The notes under the pieces are model-generated. The model searched no databases and had not been told where the DNA came from. It saw only the letters and a program-made list of their open reading frames with translations. Positions 1-7,059 of a DNA stretch of 64,000 nt are shown in pieces. Origin of the DNA: Actinomycetes bacterium (GTDB taxonomy: Bacteria; Actinomycetota; Actinomycetes; Actinomycetales; Microbacteriaceae); the NCBI GenBank assembly GCA_023428065.1, contig JAEYZI010000092.1, positions 20,870 to 84,869 of the forward strand, read 5' to 3'. The stretch's first letter is position 1; each line of letters begins with the position of its first letter. Position numbers and translations under genes: made by a program.

Positions 1-2
1 CA

Positions 3-18
3 AGGTGTTCTGACACCT
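3..18. promoter_or_regulatory. Perfect 6-bp inverted repeat, possible operator
   Basis: AGGTGT (3-8) and ACACCT (13-18) form a perfect inverted repeat around TCTG. It lies 65 bases before the first gene start, at the very edge of the window. It could be an operator for the gene at 83 or the end of a terminator for a gene outside the window. There is no T-run after it, so a regulatory site is slightly favoured. Confidence 0.3.
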
Positions 19-82
19 CCGAGAGAACTCACAGCCCGGCCTCGGGAATGTCGCGGGCGCGCGGGGTGTTGTAGCACTCGAC

Positions 83-640
83 ATGAGTACCCGCCTCGCC
101 GTCCCGCGCCCGACCACGGGCGTCCTCCGCCTGCGCCCGACCATGCGTGGTCGGGGCTTCGTCGTCGGCACCGTGGATGCCGCCGGCCCCGACACCAACG
201 GCTTCGCGCCCCGCGACCGGGTCACCTGGCGTGACACGGGCGAGGAGCTCGGCGAGCTCGTGCTCCGCCCGCAGCGCGACGTGCTCGGCGTGCCGCGGTG
301 GATCACCGATGAGCAGGTCGTCTCGTACCTCGGCCCCGGCCTCGTGGCGCGGGCGCTCGTGCGCACCCGCCCGTTCAGCCGCGGAGACGGCGTGCGGGTC
401 GTGTCGGCCGAGCCCCTCGTCGCCGAGATGACGGCCGCGTGGGCCCGTTCCCTCGGTGCGCGCATCGTCGAGGACGAGGGCGAGCTCGCGATCCACGACG
501 ATCTCCGCGCGCGCCGCGCGGTGCTCGCCGGTCACGGCAAGCTCGCCGAGGCCGCCGTCGAGGTGTTCCAGGCGATCCGCCGCGGCGTCTTCGACGACGT
601 CGACCCGATCCGCACCGCGTCGCCCCGCGTCGCAGCCTGA
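83..640 (+). CDS. Shortened MDR-like (quinone oxidoreductase-like) protein
   Basis: This 185-residue protein has the layout of a zinc-independent medium-chain dehydrogenase/quinone reductase. A GroES-like part comes first (VVGTVDAAG, then DRVTW at about 45-50). A stretch like the pre-nucleotide-binding segment follows (GLVARALVRTRPFSRGDGVR). There is no GxGxxG Rossmann loop, and family members are usually 310-340 residues, so it is probably not a working dehydrogenase. ATG 83 sits 5 nt after TAGCAC (72-77), which suggests a leaderless transcript. The gene stands alone and its role is unknown. The family call is by overall pattern only. Confidence 0.55.
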   Translation: MSTRLAVPRPTTGVLRLRPTMRGRGFVVGTVDAAGPDTNGFAPRDRVTWRDTGEELGELVLRPQRDVLGVPRWITDEQVVSYLGPGLVARALVRTRPFSRGDGVRVVSAEPLVAEMTAAWARSLGARIVEDEGELAIHDDLRARRAVLAGHGKLAEAAVEVFQAIRRGVFDDVDPIRTASPRVAA

Positions 641-661
641 CGCCGCGCGCAGGGCGCGCCC

Positions 662-667
662 TAGGCT
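662..667 (+). promoter_or_regulatory. -10 element of leaderless promoter
   Basis: TAGGCT ends 6 nt before ATG 674, so transcription should begin at or next to the start codon. No Shine-Dalgarno sequence lies between. The same arrangement recurs at 10762, 10786, 21145, 26022, 49727, 52163 and 61920. Confidence 0.5.
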
Positions 668-673
668 GAGCGC

Positions 674-1219
674 ATGACCTTCCTGCCGATGCCCGAGGAC
701 GCGGAGTTCAGCACCGACGCCCTCGCCGCCGCCGAGCGACAGGTCGAACGGCACGGCGGCCGCATCTCCAACACGCAGCGCACGCTGCTCGGCCACGTGC
801 CGAGCTTCGAGGCCTACATGCAGTGGGACACGCTCAAGGACGAGCTCGAGCCCTACATCGGGGAGCGCGCCGTCTCGCTCTTCGCCTACGCGATCTCGGA
901 TGCGGCCGACGGTCTCGTGTGCTCGGCGACGTTCCGCCGCATCCTCGTGGAGTCGGGAGACGACCCCGACAACCCGCAGGTGACCGAGACCGAGCAGCTG
1001 CTGCTCGACTGGGGCCGCATGATCGCGACGCGACCGGGCGACATCCCGCCGGATGTCCGGGCGCGGCTCGAGGAGGCGTTCTCGCCCAAGCTGCGTCTCA
1101 TGCTCGTCGCGTTCGCGGGTCTCACGGTCGCCATGAACCTCGTGACGACCGTGGGCCGGATCCCGCTCGACGAGTCGCTGTACGAGTTCCGCGCGCCCGG
1201 CGACACGCGCGTCGACTGA
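674..1219 (+). CDS. Carboxymuconolactone decarboxylase/AhpD-like protein
   Basis: This 181-residue, mostly helical protein has the length and helix pattern of the AhpD/CMD superfamily. It has a front segment with an N-terminal tail (SNTQRTLLGHVPSFEAYMQW) and a second half with SATFRRILVESGDDP. It has one cysteine, in LVCSATF, and no CxxC pair, so the peroxidase chemistry of AhpD is not expected. ATG 674 is chosen because a TAGGCT -10 box ends 6 nt upstream. It shares no operon with its neighbours: 33 bp separate it from the gene before, and a promoter follows it. The function is unknown. Confidence 0.6.
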   Translation: MTFLPMPEDAEFSTDALAAAERQVERHGGRISNTQRTLLGHVPSFEAYMQWDTLKDELEPYIGERAVSLFAYAISDAADGLVCSATFRRILVESGDDPDNPQVTETEQLLLDWGRMIATRPGDIPPDVRARLEEAFSPKLRLMLVAFAGLTVAMNLVTTVGRIPLDESLYEFRAPGDTRVD

Positions 1220-1290
1220 CGCGCGCGGTCTCGCCGACCTCGGCCCAGGCGCCTCGACCGGAGAGTTGGGGTTGCGGCGACTCTAAGTGC

Positions 1291-1318
1291 TAGGATGACG
1301 TTCAGGTCAATCTGACCT
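1291..1318 (+). promoter_or_regulatory. nrtR-nad operon promoter with palindromic operator
   Basis: An extended -10, TGC followed by TAGGAT (1291-1296), is followed by a perfect palindrome. AGGTCA (1304-1309) and TGACCT (1313-1318) surround ATC. The palindrome covers the expected transcription start, the usual place for a repressor. As the first gene is an NrtR-type regulator, autoregulation is the natural reading. That NrtR binds here is inferred. Confidence 0.55.
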
Positions 1319-1332
1319 TTACAGGAGTCGTC

Positions 1333-2016
1333 ATGGGCACACGCATCGACCTCGCGGTCTCGACCGTGATCTTCGCCCTGCGTCCGGACGACGACGGTCG
1401 CCTCGTGCTCTCGATCCCGCTCGTGCGGCGCACGCGCGACCCCTTCGAGGGGCGGTGGGCGCTGCCCGGCGGCGCGGCCGACGCCGAGGAGAGCCTCGCC
1501 GACACGGCCGCGCGCAAGCTCGCCGAGACGACGGGGGTCACGCCCGCGTACCTCGAGCAGCTCTACTGCTTCGGCGAGCCCGACCGCTCGCCGTCCGGCC
1601 GCGTCGTCTCGGTCGTCTACTGGGCCCTCGTGCGGGGGGAGCAGGCGGAGCTCGTCACCGACGAGAACGTCGCCTGGTTCCCCGCCGACGAGCTCCCGGA
1701 GCTCGCGTTCGACCACAACCTCATCGTCGACTACGCCCTCTGGCGCCTGCGCACGAAGCTCGAGTACGCGCGCATCGCCCACGCCTTCCTCGGCCCCACC
1801 TTCACGCTCGCCGAACTGCGCCGCGTGCACGAGATCGTGCTGCAGCGCGAGCTCGACCCCGCCAACTTCCGCCGCCAGATCGAGGCGAGTCACGCGCTCG
1901 TCCCCACCGGCGAGCGCGTGACGGGGGGTCGCCACCGGCCGCCCCGGCTCTACCGCTACGACACCTCCGTCGAGACCGTCGACAACGGCCCCCTGACCCA
2001 CGCCGGCATCCGCTGA
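1333..2016 (+). CDS. nrtR: NrtR-type NUDIX transcriptional regulator of NAD synthesis
   Basis: A 227-residue protein with an N-terminal Nudix fold (about 1-145) and a C-terminal winged-helix region (about 150-225, TLAELRRVHEIVLQRELDP). The Nudix box starts GGAADAEE, but where an active hydrolase has REUXEE it reads RKLAET. Catalysis is therefore probably lost, as in NrtR regulators, which sense ADP-ribose and repress NAD genes. It is the first gene of an operon with nadABC, 22 bp ahead of nadA. ATG 1333 has AGGAG 5 nt upstream. A palindrome at its promoter is a candidate own binding site. Confidence 0.88.
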   Translation: MGTRIDLAVSTVIFALRPDDDGRLVLSIPLVRRTRDPFEGRWALPGGAADAEESLADTAARKLAETTGVTPAYLEQLYCFGEPDRSPSGRVVSVVYWALVRGEQAELVTDENVAWFPADELPELAFDHNLIVDYALWRLRTKLEYARIAHAFLGPTFTLAELRRVHEIVLQRELDPANFRRQIEASHALVPTGERVTGGRHRPPRLYRYDTSVETVDNGPLTHAGIR

Positions 2017-2038
2017 CCCGCCCGAAAGAAGAACCACC

Positions 2039-3328
2039 GTGGTTTCCGTCGATACGAACATCCAGTTGATCCGCGCGACCGGGAGGGACGCCGCGGGGAA
2101 GACCGCCGCGGCCTGCAGTCCCGCGCTCGCCTCCGCCCCGTGGGAGTTCGACGGCGTGCTCCAGTACGGGCCGGGGTCGTCGATGGGCGACGTCATCCCC
2201 GTCGGCTCGCCCCGCCAGGGTGCCCTGCCGGTCGAATACCAGCGGGCCTCGGCCGAGGAGCTGCACGCCCGCATCCGCGCGGCGAAGGAGACCCTCGGGG
2301 ACCGCGTCGTCGTGCTCGGCCACTTCTATCAGCGCGACGAGGTCGTGCAGCACGCCGACTTCCTCGGCGACTCGTTCCAGCTCGCGAACGCGGCGCAGAC
2401 CGTGCCGAACGCCGAGGCGATCGTGTTCTGCGGCGTGCACTTCATGGCAGAGACGGCCGACATCCTCGCGCAGCCGCACCAGGAGGTGATCCTGCCCAAC
2501 CTCGCGGCGGGCTGCTCGATGGCCGACATGGCCGACATCGACTCGGTCGAGGAGTGCTGGGCGCAGCTCGAGGCGCTCTACGGCACCGAGCCGGATGCCG
2601 ACGGCCGGGTGCCCGTCATCCCCGTGACCTACATGAACTCCTCGGCGGCCCTCAAGGGCTTCTGCGGGCGCAACGGCGGCATCGTGTGCACGAGCTCGAA
2701 CGCCGAGACGGTGCTCGAGTGGGCGTTCGAGCGCGGCCAGCGGGTGCTGTTCTTCCCCGACCAGCATCTCGGCCGCAACACGGCCAAGAAGATGGGGGTG
2801 CCGCTCGAGGCGATGCCCATGTGGGATCCGCGCAAGCCGCTCGGCGGCAACGCGGGCGACGACCTGCTCGCGGCGCGCGTGATCCTGTGGCACGGCTTCT
2901 GCTCGGTGCACAAGCGCTTCACCGTGCAGCAGGTCGAGAAGGCGCGCGCCGAGCATCCCGGCGTGCGCGTCATCGTGCACCCCGAGTGCCCCATGCCGGT
3001 CGTCGACGCGGCCGACGAGGCTGGCTCGACCGACTACATCCGCAAGGCCGTCGCGGCGGCGACCGAGCCCACGACCTTCGCGATCGGCACCGAGATCAAC
3101 ATGGTCAACCGCCTCGCCGCCGAGTACCCCCAGCACGAGATCTTCTGTCTGGACCCCGTCGTGTGCCCGTGCTCGACGATGTACCGCATTCACCCCGGCT
3201 ATCTCGCATGGGTGCTCGAGGGCCTCGTCGCGGGGGAGACGCTCAACCGCATCGAGGTTCCCGCGGACGTCGCGGCGGACGCGCGCGTGGCGCTGCAGCG
3301 CATGCTCGACGCGAAGCCGAAGGTCTGA
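2039..3328 (+). CDS. nadA: Quinolinate synthase
   Basis: NadA condenses iminoaspartate with dihydroxyacetone phosphate to quinolinate in the cytoplasm, using an oxygen-sensitive [4Fe-4S] cluster. The 429-residue protein is of the long form. The cluster cysteines are recognisable in CGVHFMAET (C131), CTSSNAE (C217) and CPCSTM (C376/C378), along with GHFYQRDEVVQ near 94. The GTG start at 2039 follows GAAAGAAG at a suitable distance. An in-frame GTG is used because no ATG precedes the conserved part. The stop is one base before nadB, so the two are translated together. Confidence 0.95.
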   Translation: MVSVDTNIQLIRATGRDAAGKTAAACSPALASAPWEFDGVLQYGPGSSMGDVIPVGSPRQGALPVEYQRASAEELHARIRAAKETLGDRVVVLGHFYQRDEVVQHADFLGDSFQLANAAQTVPNAEAIVFCGVHFMAETADILAQPHQEVILPNLAAGCSMADMADIDSVEECWAQLEALYGTEPDADGRVPVIPVTYMNSSAALKGFCGRNGGIVCTSSNAETVLEWAFERGQRVLFFPDQHLGRNTAKKMGVPLEAMPMWDPRKPLGGNAGDDLLAARVILWHGFCSVHKRFTVQQVEKARAEHPGVRVIVHPECPMPVVDAADEAGSTDYIRKAVAAATEPTTFAIGTEINMVNRLAAEYPQHEIFCLDPVVCPCSTMYRIHPGYLAWVLEGLVAGETLNRIEVPADVAADARVALQRMLDAKPKV

Positions 3329-3329
3329 C

Positions 3330-4931
3330 GTGCGCGTCGCCGTCGTGGGCACCGGGATCGCGGGCCTCATCGCCGCCTATCGCGCGAGCGCGCGCCACGA
3401 GGTCGTGCTCGTGACGAAGGCCGAGCTCGCCGAGTCGAACACGAAGTACGCGCAGGGCGGCATCGCCGCGGCGCTCTTCGCCGACGACTCGGTCGCCGCG
3501 CACATCGCCGACACGCTGCGCGCGGGAGCGGGGCTGTGCGATCCCGCGGTCGTCGAGGTGCTCTGCGCCGAGGGGCCGCAGCGCGTGCGCGACCTCATGG
3601 CGCTCGGCGTCGAGTTCGACCGCGCGGCCGACGGCGAGCTCGCGCGCGGGCACGAGGCCGCGCACTCCGCGCGGCGCGTCATCCACGCGGGCGGCGACGC
3701 CACGGGTCTCGCGGTCGAGGTGGCCCTGCTCCGGGCGGTGCGCGCCCTCGCGGTCGAGGTGCACGAGCACACCTTCATGCGGGATCTCGTGGTGACGCGG
3801 GACGCCTCCGGGGTGCCGCGGGTCACGGGGATCGAGGCGGTCGCCCCCGACGGCACGGCGTTCCGCATCGACGCGGACGTCGTCGTGCTCGCCTCGGGCG
3901 GCGCGGGCCAGCTCTACCGGCACACCACGAACCCCGCCGTCACGACGGGCGACGGCATCGCGGCCGCCTGGCGCGCGGGAGCCGAGCTCGGCGACGTCGA
4001 GTTCTTCCAGTTCCACCCGACCGCGCTCGCGGTGTCCGGCAGCCCGCTCGTGTCGGAGGCCGTGCGAGGCGAGGGGGCGACGCTCCTCGACGAGCAGGGA
4101 CGGCGATTCATGTTCGACGTGCATCCCGACGGCGAACTCGCGCCCCGCGATGTCGTCGCGCGCGGGATCGCTCGCGCCATGGCGCGGCAGGGCGGGCGTC
4201 CCGTGCTCCTCGACGCCACGGGCGTCGAGGAGGCCCATGCGCCCGGGTTCCTCGCGGAGCGGTTCCCGAGCATCACGCGTGTCACGCGCGAGCACGGCTT
4301 CGACTGGACGCGGGAGCCCGTGCCCGTGACCCCCGCGGCCCACTACTGGATGGGCGGGGTGCGCACGGATCTCGACGGCCGCACGACGCTGCCTGGGCTC
4401 TACGCCGTCGGCGAGGCCGCCTGCACGGGCGTCCACGGCGCCAACCGTCTCGCCTCCAACTCGCTGCTCGAGTCGCTCGTCTTCGCGTGGCGGGCGGCGG
4501 ACGCGCTCGAGGCGGACGCCGCGGACGCCGCCGACGCGCGGGAGCGGGCCGCGCAGCCGCCGCCGCGCAGTCAGCGCCTCGCCGTGCTCACGAGCGAGGC
4601 GCTCGCGAGCGCCCCGGCGCACGCGCGGCCCCGTCGCGAGGACATCCAGAACGTCATGTGGGGCGCCGTCGGACTCGAACGCGACGCCGTGTCCCTGCGC
4701 GCCGCCGCCGACACCCTCGCCGAGTGGGCGGTCGACGGCCGGACGGTGCCCGAGCTCGAGGACCGCAACCTGCTCGATCTCGCCCGCCTCGTGACGCACG
4801 CGGCCCTCGCGCGCGAGGAGTCGCGCGGCGCCCACGAGCGCACCGACCACCCCGACACGCGAGACGAGTGGCGGGTCTCGCTCGGCTGGAGGCTCGAGCC
4901 CGCCACGCTTTACCAGGAGGTGCTCGCGTGA
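3330..4931 (+). CDS. nadB: L-aspartate oxidase
   Basis: NadB oxidises L-aspartate to iminoaspartate with FAD, supplying NadA. The 533-residue protein starts with the FAD-binding loop GTGIAGLIAAYRA (6-18). It continues with SNTKYAQGGIAA, EFFQFHPTAL and HYWMGGVRTD, and ends with GEAACTGVHGANRLASNS, all typical of the succinate dehydrogenase/aspartate oxidase flavoprotein family. A C-terminal helical domain follows (about 400-533). GTG 3330 is the start, one base after the nadA stop. It overlaps nadC by the tetranucleotide GTGA. Confidence 0.95.
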   Translation: MRVAVVGTGIAGLIAAYRASARHEVVLVTKAELAESNTKYAQGGIAAALFADDSVAAHIADTLRAGAGLCDPAVVEVLCAEGPQRVRDLMALGVEFDRAADGELARGHEAAHSARRVIHAGGDATGLAVEVALLRAVRALAVEVHEHTFMRDLVVTRDASGVPRVTGIEAVAPDGTAFRIDADVVVLASGGAGQLYRHTTNPAVTTGDGIAAAWRAGAELGDVEFFQFHPTALAVSGSPLVSEAVRGEGATLLDEQGRRFMFDVHPDGELAPRDVVARGIARAMARQGGRPVLLDATGVEEAHAPGFLAERFPSITRVTREHGFDWTREPVPVTPAAHYWMGGVRTDLDGRTTLPGLYAVGEAACTGVHGANRLASNSLLESLVFAWRAADALEADAADAADARERAAQPPPRSQRLAVLTSEALASAPAHARPRREDIQNVMWGAVGLERDAVSLRAAADTLAEWAVDGRTVPELEDRNLLDLARLVTHAALAREESRGAHERTDHPDTRDEWRVSLGWRLEPATLYQEVLA

Positions 4932-5773
4932 GCGCGCAGGTCGACGACATCATCCTCCGCGCGCTCGCGGAGGACGCCCCGTGGGGTGACGTCACGAGCG
5001 AGGCGTTCCTGCCGACCGGGGCCACGGCATCCGCGGCCCTCGTCGCGCGCGAGCCCGGCGTGCTCTCAGGCATCGAGGTGTTCGCGCGCGTGTTCGAGCT
5101 CGTCGACGACGACACGACCGTCGAGCTCGGGCTCGATGACGGCGAGCCCTTCGCCGCGGGCGCCGTGCTCGCGCGCGTCGCGGGCGGCGCTCACGCCGTG
5201 CTTCGTGCGGAGCGGATCGCGCTCAACCTCGTGCAGCGCATGAGCGGCATCGCGACCCTCACGTCCCGCTATGTCGCGGCCGTCGACGGCACGGGAGCCC
5301 GCATCGTCGACACCCGGAAGACGACGCCCGGCCTCCGCGTGCTCGAGCGGCAGGCGGTGCGCGACGGCGGCGGGAGCAACCACCGCTTCTCGCTCTCGGA
5401 TGCCGCGATGGCGAAGGACAACCATCTCGCCGTGCTGGCCGCGTCCGGCGTGTCGGTGGGCGACGCGATCCGGAGCGCGCGTGCGCGGCTCGGGCACACC
5501 GTGCATCTCGAGGTCGAGGTGGACCGGCTCGACCAGATCGAGGAGGTCGTCGCCGCGGGTGTCGACACGATCATGCTCGACAACTTCACCCCCGACGAGC
5601 TACGGCGGGGAGTCGCGCTCGTCGCGGGGCGTGCGACCGTCGAGGCCTCCGGCGGCGTGAACCTCGACACGGTGCGCGCGATCGCCGAGAGCGGCGTCGA
5701 CGTCATCTCGGTCGGCGCTCTCACCCACAGCGTCCGCGCCCTCGATCTCGGGCTCGACGTGACGGTCGCCTGA
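4928..5773 (+). CDS. nadC: Nicotinate-nucleotide diphosphorylase (quinolinate phosphoribosyltransferase)
   Basis: NadC turns quinolinate and PRPP into nicotinate mononucleotide, the last step before the shared NAD pathway. The 281-residue protein has EDAPWGDVTSEAF at the front and the core motifs NLVQRMSGIAT, DTRKTTPGLR, GGGSNHRFSLSD and AKDNHL. It ends with EVEVD, DTIMLDNF and EASGGVNLDTV. The GTG at 4928 overlaps the nadB stop by GTGA, which sets the start, although the reading frame stays open far upstream. The normal length of the family is 270-300 residues. Confidence 0.95.
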   Translation: MSAQVDDIILRALAEDAPWGDVTSEAFLPTGATASAALVAREPGVLSGIEVFARVFELVDDDTTVELGLDDGEPFAAGAVLARVAGGAHAVLRAERIALNLVQRMSGIATLTSRYVAAVDGTGARIVDTRKTTPGLRVLERQAVRDGGGSNHRFSLSDAAMAKDNHLAVLAASGVSVGDAIRSARARLGHTVHLEVEVDRLDQIEEVVAAGVDTIMLDNFTPDELRRGVALVAGRATVEASGGVNLDTVRAIAESGVDVISVGALTHSVRALDLGLDVTVA

Positions 5774-5774
5774 C

Positions 5775-6926
5775 ATGGACGAGCTGCTGTACCTCGACAC
5801 CGCCGCGACCACTCCCGTGCGCCGCGAGGTGCTCGAGACGATGTGGCCCTACCTGACGGGTGACTTCGGCAACCCCTCGAGCCACCATCAGCTGGGGGAG
5901 CGGGCGGCCCATGCCGTGCAGGCGGCACGCGCGACGATCGCGGAGCAGCTCGGGTGCCGGCCCTCGGAGATCGTCTTCACCTCGGGCGGCACCGAGGCCG
6001 ACAACCTCGCGATCAAGGGCATCGCTCTCGGCGCTCCGCGCGGCCGTCACCTTGTCACGACCGTCATCGAGCACGAGGCGGTGCGGGAGTCTGCCGACTA
6101 CCTCCGTCGGCACCACGGCTTCGAGGTCGCCGAGCTCGCGGTCGATCGTGACGGGCTCGTCGCGCCCGACGCTCTCGCCGCCGTGTTGCATCCGGACACG
6201 ACGCTCGTGAGCATCCAGCACGCGAGCAACGAGGTCGGGACGGTGCAGCCGATCCGCGAGCTCGCCGCGATCGCGCGTGCCGCGGGCGTTCCGTTCCACA
6301 CGGACGCCGTGCAGTCGGCGGATGCGCTCGAGGTCGGTCTCGAGGCGCTCGGGGTCGACGCGATCTCGATCGCGGGTCACAAGCTCGGCGCCCCCAAGGG
6401 CATCGGCGCGCTCGCGGTTCGCGGCGCCCTCGCGCTCGAGCCGCTCGTCCACGGGGGCGGTCAGGAGCGCGGACGCCGCTCGGGCACGGAGAACGTCGCC
6501 GGGATCGTCGGTCTCGCGACGGCGGTGGCCCTCGCTGCGCTCGAGCGCCCGCAACGGATCCGGCTGGCAGCGCTGCGCGACCGCATCATCGAGGGCGTGC
6601 TCGCGCGCGTACCGGGGGCGGTCCTCACGGGGTCGCGCGTCCACCGGCTGCCCGGCCATGCGTCGTTCTGCTTCCCCGGCACGAGCGGCGAGGCCGTGCT
6701 GCTCGAGCTCGAGCGCCGGGGGATCGTGTGCTCCTCGGGTTCGGCATGCGCCGCCGGCAGCGACGAGCCGTCGCCCGTGCTCCTCGCTCTCGGCGTGAGT
6801 CCGGAGGTCGCGCAGACCGCCGTGCGCTTCACGCTGCCCGTGGACGTCACCCCCGCCCAGGCGGACGAGGTCGTGGACCGCGTCGTCGAGGCGGTCGCCG
6901 CGGTGGGCGGCCTGCGCACCCGCTGA
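5775..6926 (+). CDS. Cysteine desulfurase (NifS/IscS family), NAD-operon type
   Basis: A PLP enzyme that takes sulfur from cysteine and passes it on for Fe-S cluster building. Its 383 residues include the cofactor lysine in GHKLGAPKG (K203) and the persulfide cysteine in SGSACAAGS (C325). HTDAVQSAD and RSGTENV are also present. It starts one base after the nadC stop, so it is the last gene of the nrtR-nadABC operon. That position suggests it supplies the [4Fe-4S] cluster of NadA, as proposed for nifS-like genes beside nadA in other bacteria. No scaffold protein gene is nearby. Confidence 0.9.
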   Translation: MDELLYLDTAATTPVRREVLETMWPYLTGDFGNPSSHHQLGERAAHAVQAARATIAEQLGCRPSEIVFTSGGTEADNLAIKGIALGAPRGRHLVTTVIEHEAVRESADYLRRHHGFEVAELAVDRDGLVAPDALAAVLHPDTTLVSIQHASNEVGTVQPIRELAAIARAAGVPFHTDAVQSADALEVGLEALGVDAISIAGHKLGAPKGIGALAVRGALALEPLVHGGGQERGRRSGTENVAGIVGLATAVALAALERPQRIRLAALRDRIIEGVLARVPGAVLTGSRVHRLPGHASFCFPGTSGEAVLLELERRGIVCSSGSACAAGSDEPSPVLLALGVSPEVAQTAVRFTLPVDVTPAQADEVVDRVVEAVAAVGGLRTR

Positions 6927-6943
6927 GCCCGCCCCGGCCGGGC
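6927..6943 (+). terminator. Weak hairpin after the nad operon
   Basis: GCCCG (6927-6931) pairs with CGGGC (6939-6943) around 7 nt, starting right after the desulfurase stop codon. The stem is short and there is no T-run, so it is only a possible terminator. Confidence 0.3.
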
Positions 6944-6989
6944 GAAGGTCTCGACTCGATGTCGATGTCGCGCGGATGCGTCACCGGCA

Positions 6990-7043
6990 TTGACACGAGC
7001 CGGGCGCGTGCGCTCTACTCATCTAGATAGGAAACTTTACTAA
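6990..7043 (+). promoter_or_regulatory. Amino-sugar importer promoter with ROK-type operator
   Basis: TTGACA (6990-6995) and TCTACT (7014-7019) form a -35/-10 pair 18 bp apart. The imperfect palindrome ATAGGAAACTTTACTAA (7027-7043) begins where transcription should start. The same 14-bp core AGGAAACTTTACTA recurs at 20151-20164 in front of the ROK regulator gene. Repression of this operon by that protein is inferred from the shared sequence and position. Confidence 0.7.
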
Positions 7044-7059
7044 CTAGGAAGGTGACCAC

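Noticed and set aside
886..2274. Long open frame on the minus strand across the nudix-type regulator region
   Set aside because: It is a shadow of GC-rich coding DNA: low-complexity Arg/Gly/Val-rich translation, no motifs, and it runs against clearly coding nrtR and its promoter.
3243..4850. Long minus-strand open frame opposite nadB
   Set aside because: The nadB protein is unmistakable in the other strand. This one reads as Arg/His/Gly-rich shadow without family features.
3536..4927. Upstream part of the open frame that ends as nadC
   Set aside because: The frame stays open across nadB only because of base composition. NadC similarity begins at the GTG at 4928, which overlaps the nadB stop.
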